Below the pieces are notes generated by a model. It was given only the letters and a program-made list of their open reading frames with translations. It was not told the DNA's origin and did no database searches. From assembly GCF_001591405.1 (NCBI RefSeq), contig NZ_BCUV01000007.1:248001-312000 (forward strand): 64,000 nt of DNA, written 5' to 3'. The stretch is from Janibacter terrae NBRC 107853 (GTDB lineage: Bacteria > Actinomycetota > Actinomycetes > Actinomycetales > Dermatophilaceae). Of the stretch, positions 39,375-49,664 are shown piece after piece (position 1 is the first letter of the stretch; each line of letters opens with the position of its first letter). The position numbers and the translations under genes were made by a program.

Positions 39375-40754
39375 TCGACACCCGTCCGAGGAGCCTCCAT
39401 CTCCACCGCTGCCCTGCCACCGCAGCCCCACCGCGCGGCCCTCGCGAGCGCCATCGCGGTGCTCTTCGGGGTGACCGGCCTCGGCAGCGCCGCGGTCGCC
39501 GTGGCGCTCCCGGCACTCTCCGTGGACCTGGGGCTGACGACCGGCCGCGCCGCGCTCGTCGTCAGCTGCTACTCGCTCGCCCTCGCGGTCGGCAGCGCCG
39601 TCTTCGGCCGGCTCGGTGACATGTTCGGCATCCGCCTGCCCCTGCTCGTCGGGATGTCCGTCATGGTCACGGCCGCCTGCGCGGGCGCCCTCGTCGACTC
39701 CCTTCCCGCCCTCATCGCCACGCGTACCCTCCAGGGGCTGGGCGCCGCCGCGGTCCCCGCCCTGACCCTCGCCGCGGTGCAGGCCCTCTTCGCGGGGGAC
39801 GGCCGGGCGCGCGCGATGGCCACCTACTCGGGCATCGGGGCGACGATCAACGCCCTCGGCCCGGTCGCCGGTGCCCTGCTCGTCGACCCCTTCGGCTGGC
39901 GTCCGGTCGTCGCCATCCCCGTGCTGACCCTGGCGGTCGTGCCCCTCGTGTGGCGGGACCTGCCGACCCGGCGGCACCCCGGCGCGACGCTCGACCCGGT
40001 CGGCGCCCTGCTCGTGGCCGCGGCCGCCATCGGCGCCGTCCTGTCCCTGCAGGCGGCCACCCTCGGCGGCGGCACCGCGCTCGTGGGCCTGGTCGTCCTG
40101 CTCGCCGCCGCCCCCGCAGCCGTGCTGCGCTCACGAGCCCGGCCGCACGGCGTCGTCCCGGCCGCCCTCGTGCGCGACCGCGCCGCCCGCCTCAGCCTGC
40201 TCACCGCCGCGAGCCTGCCCTCCGCGTGGTTCGGGCTGCTCGTCGCGGTCCCCACCGTCCTCACCGCCCACGGGTGGTCGGGGACCCGGGTCGGCCTGCT
40301 GCTCGTGCCGTGCGCCGCCCTCGGGGTGGTCGCCCCGCGCATCACCGGTCCGGCCCTCATCCGTCTCGGCGCCTCCCGCGGGCAGCTGCTCGCCACGACG
40401 GGGACGGCGCTCGCGGTGGTCCTCGCCGCGGTGGGGGCAGCCGGGGTCCGCCCCGCGGTGCTCGTCGCCGCGACCCTGCTGCTGATGATCTCCTTCGGCC
40501 TCGGCCAGCCCGCCATGACGGCCCTCGTCGCCGACTCGGTGCCGGTGCGCACCCGGGGTGGCGCCCTCGGGCTGCTCACCCTGGTCTTCCTCCTCGGCGG
40601 CAGCCTCGGGGCCGCCACGGTCGGCGGTCTCGGCGACGCCATCGGCTTCCCGCGCGCCCTGCTCGTGCTCGCCACCCTGCCCACGGTGGCCGCCCTCGCC
40701 TTCGCCCGCCCCCTCCCTTCGTCCCCCACCCCGACCCCGAACCCAGGAGATCCC
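39372..40754 (+). CDS. MFS transporter, DHA2-like, without its own stop codon
   Basis: About 461 residues of a drug:H+ antiporter-like MFS protein with 12-14 hydrophobic segments and motif A as GRLGDMFGIR. It begins near residue 20 with the first span (AIAVLFGVTGLGSAAVAVAL). The frame does not stop after the last span (ALLVLATLPTVAALAFARPL): it runs through the proline-rich linker SSPTPTPNPGDP straight into the enoyl-CoA hydratase. Either this is a real 730-residue fusion, or the C-rich run near 40705-40745 hides a frameshift. The ATG at 39372 has no clear ribosome site, so the start is uncertain. Confidence 0.7.
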
Positions 40755-41564
40755 ATGACCGACACCGACCACGTCCTGCACGACCTGACCGACGGCATCG
40801 CGACGATCACGCTCAACCGACCGGAGCGACGCAACGCGCTCTCGCGCCCGATGATCGAGCGGCTCGAGGAGCTGCTCGACGAGACCGAGGCGGACCCGGC
40901 GGTCCGCGTGCTCGTCATCACCGGAGCTGGTCGCGCCTTCTGCGCCGGGGGTGACGTCCAGCAGTTCGACGCGGACGGGGGGGAAGGGGGTGGCGCCACC
41001 GAGGTCGACCCGGCTGCCGTCGCGGAGCAGCTGCGTCACCAGGAGATGACCGTCGGTCGCCTCCACGCCTTCACCAAGCCGACGATCGCCGCACTCCCCG
41101 GGGCCGCCGCGGGCGCTGGGCTCGGGCTCGCGCTCGCGACCGACCTGCGCATCGGGACGCCGCGCACCCTCGTCGCGACCGCCTTCGCGACGATCGCCCT
41201 GTCCGGGGACTTCGGCGTGGCGTGGTTGCTGGAGCGGATCGTCGGCCCCGCGCGGGCGCGCGAGCTCATGCTGCTCAGCCCGCGGCTCGACGGGCAGGCC
41301 TGCCTCGACCTGGGTCTGCTCACGCAGCTCGTCGCCGAGGACGAGCTCGAGGAGCGCACGCGCGAGCTCGCCACCCGGCTGGCGGACGGTCCGGCTCTCA
41401 CGCTGGCGCACATCAAGCGCAACCTCCTCGAGGCGCCACACCAGACGCTGTCGGAGTCGATGGCCGCCGAGGTGCCTCGCCACAAGGAGTGCGGCCTGGC
41501 CGCCGACCACGTCGAGGCGGCACGAGCCTTCGTCGAGAAGCGGCCCCCGGTGTTCTCGCGCTGA
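40755..41564 (+). CDS. Enoyl-CoA hydratase/isomerase (crotonase family)
   Basis: A 269-residue crotonase-fold domain: ITLNRPERRNALSRPMI, oxyanion-hole segment AFCAGGDV, and IAALPGAAAGAGLGLALATDLRI. The usual second catalytic Glu region reads TIALSGDFGVAWLL, with Asp rather than Glu in the isomerase-like position, so hydratase versus isomerase is open. The ATG at 40755 has AGGAG seven bases upstream and the expected crotonase N-terminus, so independent initiation is likely even though the MFS frame reads into it. A loop rich in Gly (ADGGEGGGATEVDP) is inserted after the oxyanion segment. Confidence 0.85.
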   Translation: MTDTDHVLHDLTDGIATITLNRPERRNALSRPMIERLEELLDETEADPAVRVLVITGAGRAFCAGGDVQQFDADGGEGGGATEVDPAAVAEQLRHQEMTVGRLHAFTKPTIAALPGAAAGAGLGLALATDLRIGTPRTLVATAFATIALSGDFGVAWLLERIVGPARARELMLLSPRLDGQACLDLGLLTQLVAEDELEERTRELATRLADGPALTLAHIKRNLLEAPHQTLSESMAAEVPRHKECGLAADHVEAARAFVEKRPPVFSR

Positions 41565-41584
41565 CCGCGGTCGGTGGCCGGCCC

Positions 41585-41590
41585 TAGGTT
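41585..41590 (+). promoter_or_regulatory. Leaderless -10 element for the DLH-like gene
   Basis: TAGGTT, within GCCCTAGGTTGGG, ends six bases before the ATG at 41597. Confidence 0.55.
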
Positions 41591-41596
41591 GGGTCC

Positions 41597-42199
41597 ATGG
41601 CACAGGTCATCCTCTTCTCGTCCGTCCTCGGCGTGCGTCAGGGCGTCACCGACCTCGCCGCCGCCCTGACCGGCGCCGGTCACACCGTCCAGGTCGTCGA
41701 CCTGCTCGACGGGCAGGTCTTCGACGACTACGAGCCCGCGGTCGCCCGCGCCCGCGAGATGGGCTTCCCGGCGCAGATGGCCGCGGCGCTGCAGGCCTCC
41801 CGGCAGACCGAGGGACCCTTCGTCGCCGTCGGCTTCTCCAACGGAGCCGGCCTGGCCCAGTGGGTCGCCGCGCAGCGTCCCGACGACGCGCGCGGCGTCG
41901 TCATGGTCGGCGGGGGCATCCCGATGCGCGACCTCGAGGCGACGTGGCCACCCGGCGTCCCGGGCCAGGTGCACGTGAGCGCCGGCGACCCCTTCCACGA
42001 GGAGGACCGCCAGTTCGACCCGATGGTCGACGAGCACCTCCAGGACGACGTCGAGCACGCCGGCGGCGCGTTCACCTACGTCGAGTACCAGGGCGACGGC
42101 CACCTCTTCAACGACCCGACGCTGCCGAACGAGTACCAGCCCGACGAGGCGCGCATCCTCACCCGGCGCATCCTCGAGTTCGTCGACACCGTGGGTTGA
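41597..42199 (+). CDS. Dienelactone hydrolase-family alpha/beta hydrolase
   Basis: A 200-residue alpha/beta hydrolase of the dienelactone hydrolase group. The triad appears to be Ser in GFSNGAG (Cys in classical dienelactone hydrolase), Asp in VSAGDPF and His in GDGHLFND. No signal peptide is present. -10 TAGGTT lies six bases upstream of the ATG, so the mRNA is probably leaderless. It could open a lactone for the neighbouring catabolic island, but it lacks the operator and may be unrelated. Confidence 0.8.
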   Translation: MAQVILFSSVLGVRQGVTDLAAALTGAGHTVQVVDLLDGQVFDDYEPAVARAREMGFPAQMAAALQASRQTEGPFVAVGFSNGAGLAQWVAAQRPDDARGVVMVGGGIPMRDLEATWPPGVPGQVHVSAGDPFHEEDRQFDPMVDEHLQDDVEHAGGAFTYVEYQGDGHLFNDPTLPNEYQPDEARILTRRILEFVDTVG

Positions 42200-42220
42200 C
42201 CAAGCGCTCGAGGTGGCCGG

Positions 42221-43582
42221 TCAGTCGAGCAGCTCGCGCCCCCTGGTCTCCGGCAGCAGGAAGGCTGCTGCCGCGGCCACCACGAAGGCCGCGGCGAAGA
42301 GCGAGAAGACGATGACGTCGCCGTCCGCCCCGCCGCGCTCGAGGAGGACGGGCACGGTGAGCGGGGCGGCGATCGAGGCGAGCCGACCGAAGCCGGCAGC
42401 CGCCCCGGCCCCGGAGCCACGCACCGCCGTGGGGTAGATCTCCGGGGTGATCGCGTAGAGCGCGCCCCAGGCGCCGAGGTTGCAGAAGGAGAGCGCGCTG
42501 CCCGCGACGATGATCGAGGCCACCGAGCCCGACTGCCCGAAGAACCACGCCGCGAGCGCCGAGCCGATCAGGAAGAGAGCGAGCGTCGAGCGCCGTCCCC
42601 ACACCTCGACGAGGACCGCTGCGAGGGCATAGCCCGGCAGCTGGGCGAGCGTGATGACCAGGGTGTACCCGAAGGAGGTCGTCACGTCGTGACCGCGGGC
42701 CACGAGCAGGGAGGGGATCCACAGGAAGGCCCCGTAGTAGGCGAAGTTCACCCCGAACCACACGAGCCAGATGCCTGCCGTGCGCCGACGCAGCGCGGTC
42801 GACCACAGGCCCGCACCCCCGGCCTCCCGGGGCCCGACGTCGGGGCCGGCCGGGCCGGTCGCCCCCTTCGCGCTCGTCGTGGCGTCCGGCCGCAGACCCG
42901 CGGACCGCTCGAACCCACGGACCACCTCCTCCGCCTCCTCGTGCCGGCCGCGGCTCTCCAGCCAGACCGCCGACTCGGGCAGGCCGAGGCGCACCACGAC
43001 GGCGTAGACCGCCGGCACGAGCCCGAGGACCAGCGCCCACCGCCAGCCGTCCTCGCCGCGCGGGACGACGTAGAAGCCGATGACGGCCGCGAGGATCCAG
43101 CCGACCGCCCAGAAGGACTCGAGCACGACGACGAGCCGGCCGCGGATGCGCGTCGGCGACAGCTCGCTGACGAGCGTCGAGGCGACCGGCAGCTCGGCAC
43201 CGAGACCGAGCCCGACGAGGAAGCGCAGGACGAGGAAGACCGCGATGCCTCCGACGAGCGCCGAGGCGCCGGTCGCCAGACCGTAGACGACCAGGGTGGC
43301 GGCAAAGACCGCGCGACGGCCGAAGCGGTCGGCGAGGCGTCCACCGAGCGTGGCGCCGAGCGCCATCCCGACGAAGCCGATCGTGACGATCCACGACCGC
43401 TCGTTGGTCGTGAGGCCCCACTGCTGGGTCAGGACGACGATGACGAAGGAGATGAGACCGACGTCCATCGCGTCGAGGGCCCACCCCGTGCCCGACCCGA
43501 CGAGGAGCCGGGTGTGCCGACGCGTGTACGGCACCCTTCCGAGTCGTTCCGCACGGGTCGGCCCGGCGCCGGTGGAGCTCAT
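42221..43582 (-). CDS. MFS permease, aromatic/niacin acid symporter-like
   Basis: A 453-residue MFS carrier with 12 predicted spans, resembling the aromatic acid:H+ symporter and NiaP groups: ALDAMDVGLISFVIVVLTQQWGLT, motif A GGRLADRFGRR, and ITPEIYPTAVRGSGAG in the second half. A charged cytoplasmic loop rich in Gly and Pro separates the two halves. The ATG at 43582 is six bases after TACCGT (leaderless type) and also overlaps the ogt stop as ATGA. It probably imports an aromatic or heterocyclic acid. Confidence 0.83.
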   Translation of the reverse strand: MSSTGAGPTRAERLGRVPYTRRHTRLLVGSGTGWALDAMDVGLISFVIVVLTQQWGLTTNERSWIVTIGFVGMALGATLGGRLADRFGRRAVFAATLVVYGLATGASALVGGIAVFLVLRFLVGLGLGAELPVASTLVSELSPTRIRGRLVVVLESFWAVGWILAAVIGFYVVPRGEDGWRWALVLGLVPAVYAVVVRLGLPESAVWLESRGRHEEAEEVVRGFERSAGLRPDATTSAKGATGPAGPDVGPREAGGAGLWSTALRRRTAGIWLVWFGVNFAYYGAFLWIPSLLVARGHDVTTSFGYTLVITLAQLPGYALAAVLVEVWGRRSTLALFLIGSALAAWFFGQSGSVASIIVAGSALSFCNLGAWGALYAITPEIYPTAVRGSGAGAAAGFGRLASIAAPLTVPVLLERGGADGDVIVFSLFAAAFVVAAAAAFLLPETRGRELLD

Positions 43583-44166
43583 GGGGCGACGGTACGCCCG
43601 CTCGCGGAGCCTTCCAGCCGCAGCAGCCACTCCTTGGCCTCCGCCCCACCGCGATAGCCCCCCGTGCCCCCGTCGCTGCGCACGACGCGGTGGCAGGGCA
43701 GGAGCAGCGGGACCGGGTTGTGCGCGCAGGCGCTGCCGACGGCCCGGACCGCGCGGGGGCGCCCGGTCATCGCGGCCATCTCGGTGTACGTCGCGGTGCG
43801 GCCGAAGGGGATGCGCGGCAGGGCCGTGACCACCTCGCGCCGGTACCCGGCGAGCAGCCGCAGGTCGAGCGGCACCTCGGGTGCGGGCCCGTGCCCGGCG
43901 AAGTACGCCTCGAGCCCGCGCGCCGCATCGTCCAGGCGGGCCGGCGAGCGCAGCACCCGCGGGCTGACCCGCTCGGCGAGCTCGGCGAGGACGGCGTCGT
44001 GGCCCTCCCCCTCGAAACCGACCCGCACCACCCCCTGCTCCGTCGCCGCGAGCAGCAGGGGGCCCACGGGCGAGTCGACCACCCGGTAGGCGATGTCGAG
44101 CAGCCCTTCGTCGTCGGCGCGCGCGACGAGTCGCGCGTGCAGTCCCTCCAGGTGCGTGGTGCTCAT
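43579..44166 (-). CDS. ogt: Methylated-DNA-protein cysteine methyltransferase, copy 1
   Basis: A 195-residue O6-alkylguanine-DNA alkyltransferase. The suicide Cys is in LLPCHRVVRSDGGTGGYRGG, preceded by the DNA-binding IPFGRTATYTEMAAMTGRPRAVRAVGSACAHNPV. Repair is stoichiometric: one protein removes one alkyl group. GGAG precedes the ATG at 44166, which overlaps the sigma-factor stop as ATGA. A paralogue lies two genes upstream at 44626-45144. Confidence 0.93.
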   Translation of the reverse strand: MSTTHLEGLHARLVARADDEGLLDIAYRVVDSPVGPLLLAATEQGVVRVGFEGEGHDAVLAELAERVSPRVLRSPARLDDAARGLEAYFAGHGPAPEVPLDLRLLAGYRREVVTALPRIPFGRTATYTEMAAMTGRPRAVRAVGSACAHNPVPLLLPCHRVVRSDGGTGGYRGGAEAKEWLLRLEGSASGRTVAP

Positions 44167-44639
44167 CGGATCTCCTTGTCCCGCAATGTCTTCAGCCCGT
44201 CCGCCGCGGCCCGGCGGGCCGCCGGCTCGCTCCCGCCGACGAGCTCGACGATCCGCGCGTACGGCAGCCCGCCGAGGTAGCGGTAGGTGATGACGTGGCG
44301 CTGCTTGGTGGGCAGATCGGCGACGTGGCGCCACACCCCTTCGTCATCGGTGGTCTCCTCGAACCCCACGTCCGGGACATCCGCGACCGGCTCGGTGCGC
44401 CGCCGCTGCCGCGCCCGGTGGACGTCGATGCACTTGCGGGCCGCCACGGTGGCGAGCCACGCGCGCACGTCGAGGTCACCCGGCAGGTCCGGCCAGGCCC
44501 GCAGCGCCGCGAGGAAGGTCTCGCTCCACGCGTCGTCGACATCGGCGGCGTCGACCCGCGCCCGGCAGATCGCCAGGACCCGCGGCCCGTGCTCCCGCAC
44601 GACCTGCTCGAAGGGGGGCAGCGCCTCAGAAGAGGGCAT
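44163..44639 (-). CDS. Sigma-70 family (ECF-like) sigma factor
   Basis: A 158-residue small sigma factor. Region 2 includes DVDDAWSETFLAALRAWPDLPGDLDVRAWLATVAARKCIDVHRAR, whose pattern fits core binding and -10 recognition. Region 4 is DLPTKQRHVITYRYLGGLPYARIVELVGGSEPAARRAAADGL. No anti-sigma gene is adjacent. It overlaps the upstream alkyltransferase by 14 bases and the downstream one by four, so the three form one unit. GGAGGAG precedes the ATG at 44639. A role in an alkylation response is inferred from position only. Confidence 0.85.
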   Translation of the reverse strand: MPSSEALPPFEQVVREHGPRVLAICRARVDAADVDDAWSETFLAALRAWPDLPGDLDVRAWLATVAARKCIDVHRARQRRRTEPVADVPDVGFEETTDDEGVWRHVADLPTKQRHVITYRYLGGLPYARIVELVGGSEPAARRAAADGLKTLRDKEIR

Positions 44640-45144
44640 CGCGCTCCTCCGCGGCGGGCTCCTCGAGCGCCAGGAGCGCCCGCTTGCGATCGAGCCCACC
44701 GGCGTAGCCGGTGATCGAGCCGTCGGACCCGACGACCCGGTGGCAGGGCACGAGGATCGAGATCGGGTTGGCCCCCACCGCGCGCCCCACGGCCTGCGCC
44801 GCCCCGCCGGTCTCCCGGGCGAGGTCGCCGTAGGTGATCGTCTCGCCGTAGGGGATGCGCAGGAGCAGGTCCCAGACCCGGCGGTGGTGCTCGCCCCCGC
44901 GCAGCCGCAGCGGGATGTCGAAGTCGCGCCGCTCCCCCGCGAGGTACTCGTCGAGCTCACCCCGCAGCCGCTCGAAGAGCTCGTCGCTGCCGAGCGCGAC
45001 CCGCGGTCCGAAGCCGGCGGGGTCGGGCAGCGTCCAGTGCCCCGGGAAGTACAGGCCGACGAGCGCGCTGCCGTCGCGCCCGTCGTCGACGACGGCCGTC
45101 AGCTCACCCAGGGGCGTCGTGAGGACGGCGTGCCGTGTGGTCAT
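44626..45144 (-). CDS. ogt: Methylated-DNA-protein cysteine methyltransferase, copy 2
   Basis: A 172-residue alkyltransferase with the active-site LVPCHRVVGSDGSITGYAGG and the preceding IPYGETITYGDLARETGG. The N-terminal domain (TTPLGELTAVVDDG) is the usual RNase H-like fold. Start is the ATG at 45144 (MTTRHAVL); an ATG four codons upstream at 45156 is possible. First gene of the ogt-sigma-ogt-MFS operon, divergent from a quinone reductase with 64 bases between them. Confidence 0.92.
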   Translation of the reverse strand: MTTRHAVLTTPLGELTAVVDDGRDGSALVGLYFPGHWTLPDPAGFGPRVALGSDELFERLRGELDEYLAGERRDFDIPLRLRGGEHHRRVWDLLLRIPYGETITYGDLARETGGAAQAVGRAVGANPISILVPCHRVVGSDGSITGYAGGLDRKRALLALEEPAAEERDALF

Positions 45145-45195
45145 GATCTCGATCATGTCCGATGAACGCGCTCCGGTCCGCCTGCGTGAGATCGG

Positions 45196-45201
45196 TAGCC
45201 T
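45196..45201 (+). promoter_or_regulatory. Leaderless -10 element for the quinone reductase
   Basis: TAGCCT ends seven bases before the ATG at 45209, with no ribosome site in the gap. Confidence 0.5.
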
Positions 45202-45208
45202 CCCCGCC

Positions 45209-46198
45209 ATGAGCATCCGTGCATGGCAGGTCCAGCAGGTCGGCGAGCCCACCGAGGTCCTCACCCTCGTCGACACCGAGGTGCCGCGCCCCGGGCCGGG
45301 GCAGGTCCGCGTCCGGGTGCGCGCGAGCGCGGTGAACTTCGCCGACACCCTCATGTGCCGGGGCGAGTACCAGGTCCGGCCGGAACCCCCCTTCGTCCCC
45401 GGCCTGGAGGTGTGCGGCGACGTCCTCGAGCTCGGCGAGGGCGTGACCCACGTGGCCGTCGGGGACCGGGTGCTCGGCGGGACCGCGGTGCCGCACGGCG
45501 GCTTCGCGACGGAGTGCCTCATGGAGGCCGCGAGCACCTTCGCTGCGCCCGCGGGGCTCGACGACGCGGCGAGCGCGTCACTGATGGTGAGCTACCAGAC
45601 CGGGTGGTTCGGCCTGCACCGGCGGGCCGGCCTGCGCGCGGGCGAGCACCTGCTCGTCCACGCCGCCTCCGGTGGCGTCGGGTCGGCGGCGGTGCAGCTC
45701 GGCAGGGCCGCAGGCGCCCACGTCATCGGCGTCGTCGGCGGGGCGGACAAGGTCGCCATCGCGCGGGAGATGGGTTGCGACGTCGTCATCGACCGTCGCG
45801 AGCAGGACGTCGTCGAGACCGTCAAGGCGGTCACCGACGGCCACGGGGCCGACGTCGTCTACGACCCGGTCGGCGGGCCGTCGTACGCGGCGAGCACGAA
45901 GTGCATCGCCTTCGAGGGGCGGATCGTCGTCGTCGGGTTCGCGAGCGGGCGCATCCCCGAGCCCCGGCTCAACCACGCGATGGTGAAGAACTACTCGATC
46001 CTCGGCCTGCACTGGGGCCTGTACAAGGAGCGGGACCCGCAGTCGGTCCCCGCCTGCCACGACGAGCTCGTCCGCCTCGCCGACGCCGGGCGGATCACCC
46101 CGCTCGTCGCCGAGACCTTCCCCTTCGAGGAGACCCCGGCCGCGCTCGCCCGCCTCGCGGGCGGGTCGAGCACGGGCCGGGTCGTCGTCACCGCCTGA
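45209..46198 (+). CDS. NADPH:quinone oxidoreductase, MDR family
   Basis: A 329-residue zinc-free MDR protein: ASAVNFADTLMCRGEYQ, VPGLEVCGDVLELG, and Rossmann segment LLVHAASGGVGSAAVQLGRAAGA. It likely reduces quinones or enones with NADPH. The stop codon lies inside the 38-base palindrome that separates it from convergent pepN. It resembles the MDR gene at 32711 in architecture, but it lacks the island operator. Confidence 0.87.
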   Translation: MSIRAWQVQQVGEPTEVLTLVDTEVPRPGPGQVRVRVRASAVNFADTLMCRGEYQVRPEPPFVPGLEVCGDVLELGEGVTHVAVGDRVLGGTAVPHGGFATECLMEAASTFAAPAGLDDAASASLMVSYQTGWFGLHRRAGLRAGEHLLVHAASGGVGSAAVQLGRAAGAHVIGVVGGADKVAIAREMGCDVVIDRREQDVVETVKAVTDGHGADVVYDPVGGPSYAASTKCIAFEGRIVVVGFASGRIPEPRLNHAMVKNYSILGLHWGLYKERDPQSVPACHDELVRLADAGRITPLVAETFPFEETPAALARLAGGSSTGRVVVTA

Positions 46199-46231
46199 AC
46201 CCGCATTGCCCTAGGGCAATGCGGGTTCAGG
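46194..46231. terminator. 38-base perfect CCCTAGGG palindrome (bidirectional terminator)
   Basis: CCTGAACCCGCATTG, the centre CCCTAGGG and the complementary arm form a perfect palindrome that includes the stop codon of the quinone reductase. It lies between convergent genes and is a near copy of 17282-17329. Confidence 0.8.
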
Positions 46232-46264
46232 TCTGCATCGCCCCGGCGCAGTGCGGGTCCGGGG

Positions 46265-48736
<2,472 letters not shown>

Positions 48737-48785
48737 CTTGGCATCCTGTCACCGCTCGTGCCACATCGTGGACGAAGGGAGCCCG

Positions 48786-49640
48786 TCACCGCAGGTGGTG
48801 ACCGCCCGCCATCCCCTCGAGGCGGGCGATGCGCTCGCCCATCGGCGGGTGGGTGGAGAAGATCTTCGACAGGTCGCGCGTGCTGAAGGGGTTGGCGATC
48901 ATCATGTGGCTGGCGTTCTGCAGCTGCGGCGTCGGCTCGAGCGGAGCGCGCTGCACGCCCGTCTCGAGCTTGCGCAGCGCCGAGGCCAGGGCGAGCGGGT
49001 CACCGGTCAGCCGGGCACCGTCCTCGTCGGCGTCGTACTCGCGGGTGCGCGAGATGGCCATCTGGATGACCATCGCCGCGACGGGCGCGAGCAGGGCCAC
49101 GGCGATGCCGGCGAGCGGGTTGCGGTCGCGGCTGCCACCGAACCACAGCGCGATCGAGGCCACGGACGAGACGACACCGGCGATGGCACCCGCGACCGAC
49201 CCGGTGAGGATGTCGCGGTTGTAGACGTGCATCAGCTCGTGGCCGAGGACGCCGCGCAGCTCTCGCTCGTCGAGGATCTGCAGGATCCCCTCGGTGCAGC
49301 ACACCGCGGCGTGCTCGGGGTTGCGCCCGGTCGCGAAGGCGTTGGGCGCGGCGGTCGGGCTGACGAACAGGCGCGGCATCGGCTGGCCGGCGCGCTGGCT
49401 GAGCTCCTGGACGATGCGGTACATCTGCGGGTAGTGCTGCGGGTCCGCGGGCACGGCGCGCATGGCCCGGATCGCGAGCTTGTCGGAGTTCCAGTAGGTG
49501 TAGGCGGTCGTGGCGACACCGAAGAGGGCGAAGAGCCAGATGTAGCGCGCGCCACCGATGGCGTAGCCGACGAGCAGGAGCAACGAGAAGATCGCGCCGA
49601 AGAGCGCCGCGGTCTTCAGCCCGTTGAAGTGGTTGTGCAT
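48786..49640 (-). CDS. htpX: Membrane zinc metalloprotease HtpX
   Basis: A 284-residue HtpX (M48B) with two N-terminal spans (about residues 12-28 and 33-48), the zinc motif HELMH at 134-138, two further spans and the third ligand Glu in SRTREYDADEDGA. It degrades damaged membrane proteins. GAGGA precedes the ATG at 49640. It starts 24 bases after nuoN, so it may be expressed with the nuo operon, perhaps in quality control of its membrane subunits (inference). Confidence 0.94.
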   Translation of the reverse strand: MHNHFNGLKTAALFGAIFSLLLLVGYAIGGARYIWLFALFGVATTAYTYWNSDKLAIRAMRAVPADPQHYPQMYRIVQELSQRAGQPMPRLFVSPTAAPNAFATGRNPEHAAVCCTEGILQILDERELRGVLGHELMHVYNRDILTGSVAGAIAGVVSSVASIALWFGGSRDRNPLAGIAVALLAPVAAMVIQMAISRTREYDADEDGARLTGDPLALASALRKLETGVQRAPLEPTPQLQNASHMMIANPFSTRDLSKIFSTHPPMGERIARLEGMAGGHHLR

Positions 49641-49664
49641 GTCGTCCTCAACGCTCGGTAGGGC

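Noticed and set aside
17345-41564. The catabolic island as a recent horizontal transfer
   Set aside because: Base composition, codon use and the CGAAGGG motif look the same as in the flanking core genes, and no mobility genes flank it.
46194-46231. The 38-base palindrome as an attachment site or inverted end of a mobile element
   Set aside because: No transposase, integrase or target duplication is nearby. Position between convergent stops fits a terminator or repeat element.
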